Source of the DNA: Ceratopteris richardii
Taxonomy: Eukaryota > Streptophyta > Polypodiopsida > Polypodiales > Pteridaceae
Length of the DNA: 64,000 nucleotides
Assembly: GCA_020310875.1 (NCBI GenBank)
Contig: CM035439.1
Coordinates: 141,864,139 to 141,928,138, forward strand
Direction of reading: 5' to 3'
Shown one piece after another: positions 32,620 to 44,292 of this stretch. Under the pieces are notes generated by a model. It saw only the letters and a list, made by a program, of their open reading frames with translations. It had not been told where the DNA came from and ran no database searches. The translations under genes and the position numbers were made by a program. Numbering within the stretch: position 1 is the first letter of the stretch; each line of letters begins with the position of its first letter.

Positions 32620-35600
32620 CCCCCCCTCTCTCGCGTCTGTCGTCCCTGACAGACCCTTGTTGGGTGGGCCGTTGAATGTAGTATTCTACAACATCTTGTG
32701 CTAAGTAATGTTCTGCAATTCTCAACCCTTTGGCCAAGTCCGTGAGTAGAGCATCCAAATCTACCGGCTCGGGAACCTCTGGATGTGGTATACGTAACTT
32801 TTCTGAATGGAGAGCTTGTTCCACTGCAAACAACTGCAATAAATGTGATGGTCTGGGAATGAATATCTCTGAATGATATTCCCAGAATCCCGTGATAAAC
32901 ATTTCTTCAAACGTCTGTTTGAACCAGGCTGGTAGATACTTTATACGCGCATGCCATGCATATACAACATTAATAGATGGTGTTGCGCTCATGTCGTAGA
33001 CAAGGTCTTGATTACCTTCATTAAATCCAAGAGCTGACAGATGAGGTTCCTTGACATTCTTGAAGGTCTTGAAGGTGACCAACATGAGCTCAAAAATTTT
33101 AAGACACATTTGGGCCATGACATCTGGTACATTTTTGAACCGGACCCCCCAATGCCGAATCGCCGAAATCATATATCCTATGGTAGGTTGGCCTTTAGGT
33201 GGTGCTAAGTAGACATAATTGAGCCATTTCTCACATCCTTTGGTTGTCAGCACAGTTTTTGTGTATTCCGGCCACGACCTTCTTCAAAATACAGGGCAGT
33301 AGCATGGGTTGTATTTGATATACAAAGGCATGTTATTCCATGTCCTTACCATCTCAGGGTAGGTTTCCAGCAGACGAATCCTCCACGTAGGTTAATGTAT
33401 ATTTCCCTGCTTGGCACTTGCTGGGATGTCGTCCGGTGCAAACTGTGTAGCCGAGGTTGGTTCTTTTGAGGTGTGGTGCTTGATTTCAACATTGTAGTCC
33501 GCCATTAAGACACAGAAAGGAACATACAAATCGTCGGATGTGCCGATCCACCTATGATGGGAGAGGTTTCCGATTTTATGACTACCTCCTCCAAACGTGA
33601 CATAGACGCTATCTGAACTGCCACTCTGTCATCATGGGTTGTGGCCACTTTCTCTAACCTCTGCATCCATTCAGGAGCCTCGATCTCGATGGTGTCCATG
33701 CCCTCTTCAGTTTGCTTGCCCCCTGGTGCAGGCATGGGAACGTATGGGTCTTCGAAGGTTTCCTCTATTTCAATTGGCACTAAGTCTTCAGGCTCGGGCT
33801 CTACAAGGGGAGAGGGTTGACGCTCGTATTGCATGACTTTACTTTGTAATTCTTCTAGTTCTGCTCTGAGTTTTTCGACTTCTTCAGACGTGTCAACTGC
33901 GGTTGTGACTTTGCTTGGTGACTCATGCTGGGTTGCCAGCTGCTTTAATAGGTCATCTCTTTCTCTTTCTAATGCTGCATGGGCTTCCAGGAGGTCGGCA
34001 TGGGTTTCCAACACAATTTGCATATTCGCTGAGGGTATAGCCTTGAATCTATCTGGGTCGATTTCCTGTGGGGAACCCTCCATGGTTGCTTCCAAGTTTT
34101 CTTCGTTTTGTTTCTGTAGTCGTTTATTCTCCTCGAGTGCAGTAGACATGTGTGTGCGTAAGAGGGCCAGGTTGCATCGAAGCTTGAGATTCTCTGTTAC
34201 TTGGGAGTGGAGCAAATCATCCATTTGTTGTTTTTCTTTTGCATCTGGCTCGGGAGGATTGGCTACCAACTGCTCATGTTGTTCCTGTAAAGTGACATAC
34301 TGTTGTTGTTGTAGTAGCCGCTTTTCTCTTTCTAGATCAATGAATCGTACTTGAAGTTCTTCATGGTTTCGGAAGAGTCTCGTATGTTGGTTATCCAGAT
34401 GCTGGTAGTGCTGTTGTAGTTGCGACATACACTGATACATATAATTAAATACATTATTAATAGGAGTGGATGCGAGAAGGGTGTTGAATGCAGAAGGAAA
34501 GGGGAAGGGGAATGTGGATGCGGTGCTGGAAAATGGTGAAGTGGGAGGTGGGGGAATGGGAGATGGTGGGTGTATGGGAGGAGGGAGAGGTGCGGAGGTG
34601 GTGATATGTCCATAAAATCAAAAGTGGATGCAGTGGTGGGAGTGATTGTGAACATGGGAATTGTGGGTGCGGTGATAGTGGTGAAAGTGTACAGTGGTGT
34701 GTGCAATTGTGAATACAAACTGCCAGGAAGTGTGATCGGGGGAATGAGTTTTTCCATGGCTGCGGTTAGAATTACTGTGTCAGTGGCCGTACAGACAAGA
34801 GAGGTGGAGATAGGGTGTGTGGGTTGACTGACGATCTGTGCTTTGGTATGGGTAGTGGACTCGGAGGCGGTGATAGTAGTGGTTACACTGGTTGTGGGAG
34901 GTGAATGTGGTGGAGTTGGAGGCAAGGGTGGCAAAGGGGGTGACGGAGGTGCACTTGATGTATGGGTTTCCTCAGTATCATGAACGGTGTGTGCTATGCC
35001 CGTGGTTGTGGATGTGCCTTGTGGTTCTGATACTAATACATTCATCTATTTTCCTGATCGAGGGGGATGTCTGTCGTATCTTCGCTCCGTTCTTCGTGCT
35101 TGTGCAAGGGCGGTATGCACCGTCTCAGGTACTCCTAAAGCATCAGATATCATATCAAGTGTGGCGCAGTATTGCTCGTCTACTCCTTCCTCCTCAAGGA
35201 TTTGGTTCATGAGAGCTTTTCCTGCTGCGAGGGACAATCTATGTTGCTCTTGAACCCTGTTGATGGTATCATAGAGCTTTTTTAATTCCTTCGTATAAGC
35301 TGGGGCACCCTCAAGTACTTGGAGAGCTTCCTGGTCATATTCTTGCTCTTCTTCCTCGGATTGTCCACCATGTTCCTCTTCTTGTTCTTCTTCTTCTTCA
35401 CCCTCCACATTGACGACATCTGGTTGTCTGGGATGGGGTTGGTCTGTAGCAGTTTGTTGTCCACTAGCTTGCTTTGCCTTGACTTCCGCGTTAACAGCTT
35501 CGATTATTCTGGCAACCTCCTCATCAGTTAGGTCTTCTAACGTGAATCCGTGAGGAAACTCTAGGTCGGTTGGTACAGGTGGGAACACCAGATTCGGTCC

Positions 35601-36540
35601 ATCTGTGCTATGTCTTGGTAATCTGATAGTGTGCCTCTCATTTTCTTAGATGGCGGTCCTGCGGTTGAGAGTCTACGTTGGAATTCCTGTACCCTGCTCC
35701 AAATTAATGCCCTCTGCACTGGCACATCATAAGCCAAACATCTATACACAATCCCGGTGAGAGCACAGCATCCATACAGTACAAACTTTTGTTTTTTATA
35801 CCACCTTTGATGAGCCAAGTGGATTTGGTCGATAATCCAGTGGGGCATATTGATTGTCAAATCGAAGGCGTTGGCCAAGTATAGACTAAACCATATCTTC
35901 TTAGGTGGCATTGTGAACCTCTCTTGAGCGGGAAATGCAAAATGCTGCATGAACATTCGCAAGTGAATGGCAATTGTAGGTGTCATTGCCACCATGTCCT
36001 TTAATTTCGTCAGATTCCTGTTCTTCATATTGTTGGGGACCATAGTCTCTTTCTCCATAGGAATGTGCATACCTTTCATGTCTAGAGCTTCCCTTACCAA
36101 ATTGATAGTCAACCTGAAACACTTCAGCTCATTGCCCCTTGTGAGAGATGGGAGGACAAAGGTGCTGCATCCCTTTTTGTCTTTGCTCGGAGTGAGGGTG
36201 CTAATCAAATATGAGCATCTTAGAAAGTGGGGCTTTGGCAATTGGAATTTGAAGTAATCGTAGAGTCCCGCCTTCTTCCATATAGTTTTCAGTCCTTCAT
36301 TGTTCTGCAGTCTCTCAAATTCCCTGGTGAAGAAGTGATACCTGCCCCAGCGCCCGTTGAATTCTATCTCGGCCTCCCACATGTAAGTGCCTTCACCCAG
36401 AGATCCTACCACATCATTAAACCAATGTGAATTTTTGCTGACCGGCATTGTGTGCCCTTGTGGAGAATTCTGAATCGGTATGGCGTGTAATGCCCTCAAT
36501 GCCACTGGGCGTTCCTGCCGTATCTGCCATGTTACTTCTT
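32620..36540 (-). CDS. Gypsy A2 accessory reading frames between integrase and 3' LTR
   Basis: Five open stretches follow one another on the minus strand. First is a compact, aromatic-rich domain of about 300 residues (SHWFNDVVGSLGEGTYMWE; about 36505-35570). Then come an acidic Glu-rich part (about 35450-35350), a Ser/Thr/Pro-rich part (about 35040-34480), a long coiled coil (QLQQHYQHLDNQHTRLFRNH, LEREKRLLQQQQ; about 34430-33800) and a second compact domain (about 33250-32650) whose end reads into the polypurine tract. A splice-acceptor-like TTCTCACAG at about 36550 suggests a spliced subgenomic message, as known for env-like or extra ORFs of this group. Family not recognised. Fossil, broken. 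Confidence 0.6.
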
Positions 36541-36741
36541 GCCTCCTGACTCTGTGAGAATATAGAAACAGGTGTTAACATAGTAAAGGACAAGATAGAA
36601 CCGTTTTTGTCCCCATTACAACATTAACATGAGGTTCGGGAGAGATTAGTAGGCTATTAAGTGCTCGATGCTTGTGCGTGTAGTTAGGAATTGGGTAGAC
36701 CTAGAAGCTAAGTGGAATGATGTAGTGAGAGAGTGATGTAT

Positions 36742-38912
36742 TTAGTAGGTGGGCATGGATTTACAACTGGGGTCTGGGGGTTTATTACAAGTTTTAGGTT
36801 GCCAAATGCAGTGGATGGGCTTTGATCTTGATTTTGTGGAGACTCTGAAGGGTTTGATAGGGGTATCTACTTGAAAATGAGGCTTTTTAGGGACCCATTT
36901 ACAAGTGATTCTACTTGTGCTCATGGAAGAATATGTGCCCGCGTGTGATGTATAAGCATGGGCATCTGATGTTCGAGTGAGTGAAACATGTTGTACCGGG
37001 TGTGGCCTCGGTGTAGCTATTTGAGCCCGCAAGCAAGCCTTAGGCACCCAGATTTGTCGTGATTGTGGGCTGGCCTTCATCGACTTCTTGGGTACCCAAA
37101 TAGACTTTACTTTCGTAGAAGAATTTATGAAAGACTTCTTATTAGTATCGTGTTGCTGATTACTAATAAGAGGTTTCGGCCGTGGGGTTGGCATGGTTGC
37201 AACAGGGTGTTTGCCTTTCCGCACCCACACTCGTTTCGACGGCTGAGACATTCTTGAAACTTCACACATAGCCACATGATATCCTTGATCTGCATATGCA
37301 TCTGTCCTAGGTTGCTCTCTACCCTGTCTTCTCAACTTCATTCTCCGGATGCGTTCCAATGCTTCTGCTTGAGCTTCTTCGCGAATTCGTTTTTCTTCTT
37401 CTTTGTGTTTCTTAGCAGTGTTGAGTCGACTTAGCATCTCTTCCGTCAGAGGTTCTTGATATAACTTGACTCTGCATCCGCTTATGTAGCTCGGAAGAAT
37501 ATCGCCTTCTAATGTGGCTAGTTGTATTGCTCCACTTGTTGAGATTCTATTAATGATCATGGGTCCGTAGCCACGTTTCTCTAATTTTCTTGCATGTTGC
37601 TTCAAGGTGTATACTAGTACTAGGTCGCCTGCCTTCAAACCTTTATCCTTAACGTGGGCATCAAAGTATGCCTTCTGACGTTTCTTAGCTGCATATATCC
37701 CTGCATCCGCCCTCAATCTTGTTTCTCCTAATCGTTCAAGGTCAAAAAGTCTAGAGGAGAGTTCATGACCCGTCCATTCATGCTCTTGTGCTACTTTCAA
37801 TGTAGGTATTAAGAAGTCCAACGGTAGCACTGCGTTTTGGCCAAATACCATCTGAAAGGGGGTGGCTTGGAGTACCGTTTTGTAGGCGACTCGGTATGCC
37901 CAAACAGCATGGTGTAGCTGTTTGTCCCAATCAGAGCGTTTATTATTCACTAATTTGGTCAACACATTGCACAAAATCTTGTTTGTGCTTTCAGCTTGCC
38001 CATTAGCTTGTGGGTGGTAGGGGGCAGAATTCATATGAACTACCAAGAATTCTTGGAGCAGATTTTCAATCACTTCATTCAAGAAGTGAGTGCCCCTATC
38101 ACTTACTAGCTCTATAGGTAGCCCGTATCTTGTGAATACATTCTCAAACAAGAATTTAGCAGTTGTCTGAGCATCGTTCTTTGTCGTAGCTTTTACCTCT
38201 ACCCACTTTGTTAGATAGTCCGTGGCAACGATGATATACTCAGCATGGAACCCCTTGGTTGGGGGATTAATAGGACCTACAAAGTCTATTCCCCACTTAG
38301 AGAATGCACGTCCACCCATCATAGGTTTCAGTGGCATCTCATCTTTGCGTATAGAATACTGAGTTCTCTGACAAACATCACACCGTTTCACATAGCCTTG
38401 ATCACCCGATCTGGTCCAAAGTGTCCTCCTGCTACACCTTGGTGAGCAGTTTCCAAGATCTTGAGATATTCACTCTCATGGACACATAGTCTCAGGTAAC
38501 CATCTTTTCCACGCTTGTATAGATTATCACCCATGAGTGAGTAATCCAGGGCTTCTTGCTCTAGACTTCTTTGTCTGGCCAGTGTCATATCTTGAGGGAA
38601 TGTTTTCGTCCTTAGGAAGGATACTAGTGGATCACTCCAATCTGGCACTATGGACACTTGATAAAGAGTGGCATGTTCCACAGGTGGTTTAGTGCAACAG
38701 GTTGGGCATTCCTTGCACAACTTTTGGACATCAGCTTCCATAGTCGGCCAATGCACTCCGAGTCTCCTTAGTGTGTGTAGGGTTCGTTGCTTTGAGTAGT
38801 GTTGCTCTAATGCACCTACATGTGCTAATTGCAACCATTTAGCGTACTCATCCTCTTCCACACAACAAGCCAAGATCCCTTGATCTGTGTGCTTGTACAT
38901 ACTTCCTGCCAT
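36742..38912 (-). CDS. Gypsy A2 integrase with duplicated HHCC module and WVPK tail
   Basis: As in A1, an HHCC-like segment (AHVGALEQH ... CKECPTC, about 38850-38680) precedes the standard one (AHQGVAGGH ... CDVCQR, about 38440-38370). The core keeps WGIDFVGPI, the RGTHF region and QANGQAESTNK. The C-terminal tail has VWVRKGK, IWVPKK, IWVPKA, KWVPKK and IWQPK. Fossil part. Confidence 0.85.
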
Positions 38913-38948
38913 GATGTGATACTTTTGGGCTTTTACTACCTCTCTATC

Positions 38949-40650
38949 CTATGTGTTTATTACTGGGTGGTTAGGCCCGTATGTCAATACTGGCACTAAT
39001 GGCTTAGCCCACTGTGGCGCCACTTCCAAATTAAACAAGTAAGCATCAGGAAGGTCATCTGACACTCCTTGTGGGCCTTCTCCAGATGTGAGCCTAGAGA
39101 GATGGTCTGCTCTCAAGTGAGTCTTACCTTTCCTCACTACAACCTCAAAGTCATACTCCATTAATAAGAGAAACCATCTTACTAATCTACCTGTATTGCA
39201 TGGCTTGTTCACCAGATATAACAATGCTTGATGGTCAGTAAAAAATTTAAACTTATTTGCAAGCAAATAGTGTCTAAACTTCTTAACTGCATATACCATG
39301 CCTAAGCCTTCTCTCTCAGTAGTAGTGTAATTTCGTTCAGCTACATTCAATTGTCTACTGGCATAGGCAATTGGGAGATTCATATTACCTTCACCAGTAG
39401 GTTGTGCGAGTACACATCCAATAGCATAATTGGATGCATCCACATGAACATGGAAAGGCTTATTCCAATCTGGTGTGGTCAAGATTGGTGCTGAACATAA
39501 TCGCCGTTTAAGCTCGTTGAAGGAATTCTCACATTCATTAGTCCACTCAAAGTTAGTCAAAAGTCCATACAGAGGCTTTGCTATGATGGCATACATGTGT
39601 ATAAACTGTTGGTAATAACTACAATGCCCCATGAAAGCTTGTACTTCCTCGACATTCTTTGGCCTAGGTAACTCGGCTATGGCTCTCACTTTCTCTTCAT
39701 CAGTGGATATGCCATTCTTTGACACTATGTGTCCTAGAATCTTGCCTTGCCTGACCATAAAAACGCACTTTTCTAGGTTCAGGCAGACCTGATATTCTCT
39801 ACATTTGTCAAAGATTTGTCTGAGTTCAGGAATATGGGTTTGTCTAATGTTGGAATGAGCACACAGATCATCAACATAGACTTCTAAGTTCTTCCTCAGG
39901 AACTCTTTAAATACATGACACATCAGCCTCTAGAAGGTAGCAGGTGCATTGGTAAGCCCAAATGGCATTACTCTAAAGGCAAAAATGCCCCATTCAATGG
40001 CAAAAGACGTCTTATGCTGATCTTCTGGAGCTATGGCTACTTGATTGTAGCCCAAAAATCCATCAAGGAAGCTGTACACTTCCTTGCCTGCTACTCTTTC
40101 TAAGAGATGTTCTGTGATAGGAAGCGGATAGTTATCTCGAATTGTGGCTGCATTGACCTTGTTCAAGTTAATGCATACACGCAACTTTCCATTTTTCTTG
40201 GGCACCACTACAATGGGGGATACCCACTCAGTGTGCTCAATTTCATAGATGAATCCAGCTTCAACCAGTCTATCTATCTCCTCTTTGATCTTGGCAGCAT
40301 AATTATCATTATATGTGTATGGCTTTTGCTTAGAGGGCCTAGCATCTGAGGTCATGGGGATAGTGTGTGAGCATATGTCTGGATCAACACCCTTCAAATC
40401 CTTGTAACTCCAAGCGAATACATCTCTGTATTCTCTTAGCAAGGCTATCAATTCGTGCTCTTTGTCTTCCGTCAGGTCATGGCCTATGTACGTGCATCTC
40501 TCTTCTCCTTCTTCCACGGCTACCACTATTTTCTTGGTGGTTTCTTTGTTATCATAGGCCTCCCCTGATTGCGCCTCTCGTTTAGGCATTCTGATCATGA
40601 CTCTCCTGTCATTGATCTCATACTTCTTAAAATTTTTCAGGACCTCCAAC
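38949..40650 (-). CDS. Gypsy A2 reverse transcriptase and RNase H
   Basis: The RT motifs WVSPIVVVPKKNGKL, FGLTNAPATF and YVDDLCAHS and the RNase H motifs HVHVDASNYAIGC, TEREGL and FFTDHQALLY are all present in the order seen in A1. Fossil part, broken. Confidence 0.9.
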
Positions 40651-41009
40651 AAAGATTCTTCCTCTTCTAGTGTCACTTTTGTCTTCTTTCTTTTCTTTCC
40701 TTCTTCCTTCGGGGTCACATGTGTAGCTAGTCTTACATCATTTGTAAACTCTCCATGCCTCTGGGGTTGAAATTCTACTTCATAGAAGTATTCTTCATCT
40801 GATGCAAAAGGTGGGTCCATAATGATTGACCCTAGATCGGAGTCACTTGCATCCTCAAATGCATCAGGGCTAGGTTCACACTCTTCTAACACTGCCTCTC
40901 CCATGATCGGCTCTATGGAGAAGACTGAAATGTCATAGCCATCTTCATCAGAGTGAGGTGTCCATTGTTCTTCATTGATGGCTACATCCATTGTTGCTAG
41001 GATTTCTAC

Positions 41010-42236
41010 CTAGCCGTGGGGTTCAAATTCTTCGTCAGGAAAGACTACAGGTGCATAGGCTGGGTATTGAATCGATCTATGTGTTTCTTTTGCACCTATC
41101 TCTCTGGCTTCTTCTCTCTTCTCTTCTTCTATTGCTACTTTGCACATCCATAAGTGGGTGTCTTCATGCATCCATGAGGATCCCGATCCTATGGAATGCA
41201 CAGACTCCGTATCATCTTTGGCTCTATGGATGGGGTTCCATTGGATAGGAGGGACATCTCTATGAGAGTAATCTTTGAGATTCACTTTGGTCGTAACACC
41301 TAAGTGTTGCAGGTACAAGGAATTGGTTCCCCAGTCCTGTACCACTTGCAACTGTCGCATAAAGGGTTGTCCCAAGATCATTTCATAGGCATGATTTTTG
41401 CTAAAATCACATATAGAAAATGTATGCTCGAACTCAACACCACATGTGGTGAGAGTTATTCCTTCTAACAGCCCTAAGGGTCTCTCTATGTGACCATCGG
41501 CCATTTGCAATTTCATCCTCGTGGGCCTCAGTGCTGGCTTGCCCCAACGCTTCCATAGGGAAGTGGTAGCAATTGCAACTCCTGTGCCTGAGTCTAGAAT
41601 GGCCTTGGTGGTGTATCCTTGATGGGTGATAGGAAGATATGTGTTTCCCTCTTACGCCCTCACTGATGTCTCCTATCTTGTCCAATGGTATTTCTGGCAC
41701 TGTTCTCTGGGATGCTACCTGGGAACGAGGTTTTGCTATCTCTGGTACTTGTTTGGCTACATGTTTCCATAGCTCTGGCCTTACTTTGAGTAGCTCTTCT
41801 AAGGTGAGGTTGCACTGTACTTTAGTGTTTTTCACTACCTCTGTGTTCCTAGGTATGACTGAGTCCTCATTTCGTACCATGACCGTGGGTGCTCTCATAC
41901 AAGTAGACTTAGCTTCCCATGGGCCTCTGAAGTGGGGTAATTCTTGTAGAGAGTTAGACTCAAAGTCTAATCTTTCCTGAGATTGGGTGCTCTCCTGCTC
42001 CTCATAAATGGATGGGATGTCTTGTGGAAATTGGTCAGGTGCATCATCCACAAGTTCAATGGGAGGAGGGTTTTCACTCTCTTTAGCCCATTTGTCTTCT
42101 TGAATCTCTCATAGGAATTCTAGTGTGAACCGATTCATAGAAGATGATCTGTCTGGCTCCGTAGAGTTAGGCACATAGGCTTCCTGGGCAGGAAGACCTG
42201 CCCTTTCACTTGCCTTGTCCTTGTGTTGAGAGGCGG
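41010..42236 (-). CDS. Gypsy A2 gag tail and protease
   Basis: Matches A1 from its Pro-rich gag repeats through the protease (exit motif MILGQPFMRQLQ near 41390) and the acidic linker. The sequence diverges from A1 abruptly at about 42236. Fossil part, broken. Confidence 0.75.
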
Positions 42237-43049
42237 TGTTGGGGATTCGGGGACAAGAAGGAGTTTGAGGGTTTGTAGGAGAAAAAAGAGATGATGAAAA
42301 TGGAATAACAGTGAGAACTTCTGCAAAGAAATACTCTTGGAAACCTTGAATATTAATTATCCTTCAACCATTACAATGACTGCGCACAGCCTAATCAATG
42401 ACTAAATACCACTTCAGAGAGCATCAATTACTGAAGACCAATTATCTCAAGTCTTCCAGCGGCCGTGCACCAATCCTTCACTTGCTTCCCGCTTCCCTTG
42501 TGCACACCTTGCACTAAGCTTCCGCCAAGCTAAGGAATTGGTATCACTGCACACGCACGCAATAGCCCTTGGAACTCTTGGAATCCAGCCCGCCTTCTCT
42601 CTTCCCTGCACCCTTTCCTCTTGGCACCTCTTGCACTCTTGAATGTCGTCAGCACACTGGAGGCTCTTCTTGCTTCCTCTCTTGCTCCTCCGAAGCTCTC
42701 TCTTGCTCCCAACTCTTGATGTGTAAGAATAGCCTTTGTCCTTCCTTTTGTTTGAGAGTCCGCCGGTTCGCGCACTCTAACTGCAGTACAATCTTGGTGT
42801 CCTTTCAATGTCCCAAGATTGTCTATTTTAACTGGTCCTCAACGATTCGCTACTTTGTCTTGTAGTGACTTTAGAACAAGAGTGACTTTTAAAATAAAAT
42901 TTTGATTGGGCGGCCTATTTCCACCTTTTCGTACGTGGCCTTCCACCTTCACTTTTCCTTTTAATTCTTTTTCCTTTTTCACCTTAAGATTTAGATTCAA
43001 CCTTTGAACCTTAAGAGGAAAAATACCTTGTACCTTTAGTTTCAACCGG
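42237..43049. other. Non-coding, LTR-like sequence of unknown family
   Basis: No gene is seen. The stretch begins TGTTGGGGATTCGGGGACAA at the break in Gypsy A2, which looks like the start of another LTR, and has CT-rich promoter-like sequence at about 42580-42720. I find no matching second copy in the window. The inverted-repeat-bounded element at 43050 lies at its right edge. Confidence 0.35.
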
Positions 43050-43085
43050 CTCATTAGGAAAAAGGGTGAACCCTGCATGGGCCTT
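43050..43085 (+). repeat. Left terminal inverted repeat
   Basis: Begins CTCATTAGGAAAAAGGGTGA and ends TGGGCCTT. It pairs with 52438-52473 at 34 of 36 positions. A weak outward extension (CTTTAG, ten bases further out on both sides) is possible. Confidence 0.75.
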
Positions 43086-43644
43086 GTAAGGATCCCTAAT
43101 TTTCAGGGATTAAGCCTCATTCTGCTGTTGTCTAAGGGGACAAAGTGCATTTAATAGGGCACTTTTTAGTAGGCTGGAGTACGCTTTTTTTAAGGCTTAC
43201 TAGGCTCCTCTCTCTCTTCTTTTAGAGAGAGAGAAAGGGAATCTACTTTCCACATCATCAAACTCGAGCATGTATGGGAATAAAAAAATGATTTTTTTTT
43301 TAAAGTCTCAATTTCAGTGTTTATTTACTTGAAAGGGCTCATTTTTTAATATATATGTCAGAAGTGACCTTTTTTGAGTTTAGTTTTTAATTTTCCTTTT
43401 GAAAAAGCAATATTTTTAAAATCCCTCCAAAAGTAGAGTGCCACATCATCAAATCCGTAACTACTCTTCACCCAAAAAATGACTTTTTCAAAATTTCAAC
43501 ATTTTTGGCTATTCTCAGTGGAAAAACACACTGTTACCCATCCTCATCCAAGAAAACAAACTTTTCTTGAGAAAATCATGCTCTAGCATCTCTTCCAAAC
43601 AAATTTCTGGTCTCTTTCTCAGTATTGTTTAATTGTTGGAAAAG

Positions 43645-44260
43645 ATGGTGTTGACACCTATTACAAACCTCACATTAGGACGTCCTCATGCCCCAGCATC
43701 AACAAGTATCCATGTTCGTGTGCCCAGAGAGTTTGCTCCAAATACACAATGCAACAATGATGTGAACTCTCAAAATGAGCGTCGTGAAGCTGGAGAAAAG
43801 AATATTGATCTTTGGACTCATGGTTCATTATACCCTCCTGATCCAATGTCTTCTTACCATCCAACATTCCATAACCTCTCAACTTTACTTCAGTTCATCG
43901 GTGCCGGTAAAGCTGGGCTCTTAGGTTATTGTCAACGATTATCTACACATTCAACTGCCATTACTGAGTATTGGATTCAACAATATCAACTAAATCATAC
44001 AAGGTTGGTCACTTTTGAAAGCACAATCATATCTTTACAAGAAAAGCTTGCAGAGCTTGAAAAGCATATGGAAGAAAAGGAGAGAACAATTGAGAAATTT
44101 AAAAACACTGTCCAACACTTGAGAGAGACTCCACTTGGGATGCGACGTAGGAGACGATCATTAACATCCTTTGACTCTCTTTCAATTGGTGGTGGAGCAC
44201 ACAAACGACGAGTTTTTGCAATAAGGTTTGGCTTGTATTCGTTTCTCTTTTTGGAAGACT

Positions 44261-44292
<32 letters not shown>

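Larger units (their letters stand above)
31908..42236 (-). mobile_element. Ty3/Gypsy element, copy A2 (5' end lost)
   Basis: Minus-strand order is gag tail and protease (42236-41010), RT and RNase H (about 40650-38949), integrase (38912-36742), a set of extra reading frames (36540-32620), polypurine tract and 3' LTR. It is the same family as A1, with very high protein identity. Unlike A1 it has no second protease-like domain after integrase but keeps about 3.9 kb of extra coding sequence. The 5' end stops at about 42236 inside the gag repeats. Broken in several places; moderately young. Confidence 0.9.
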
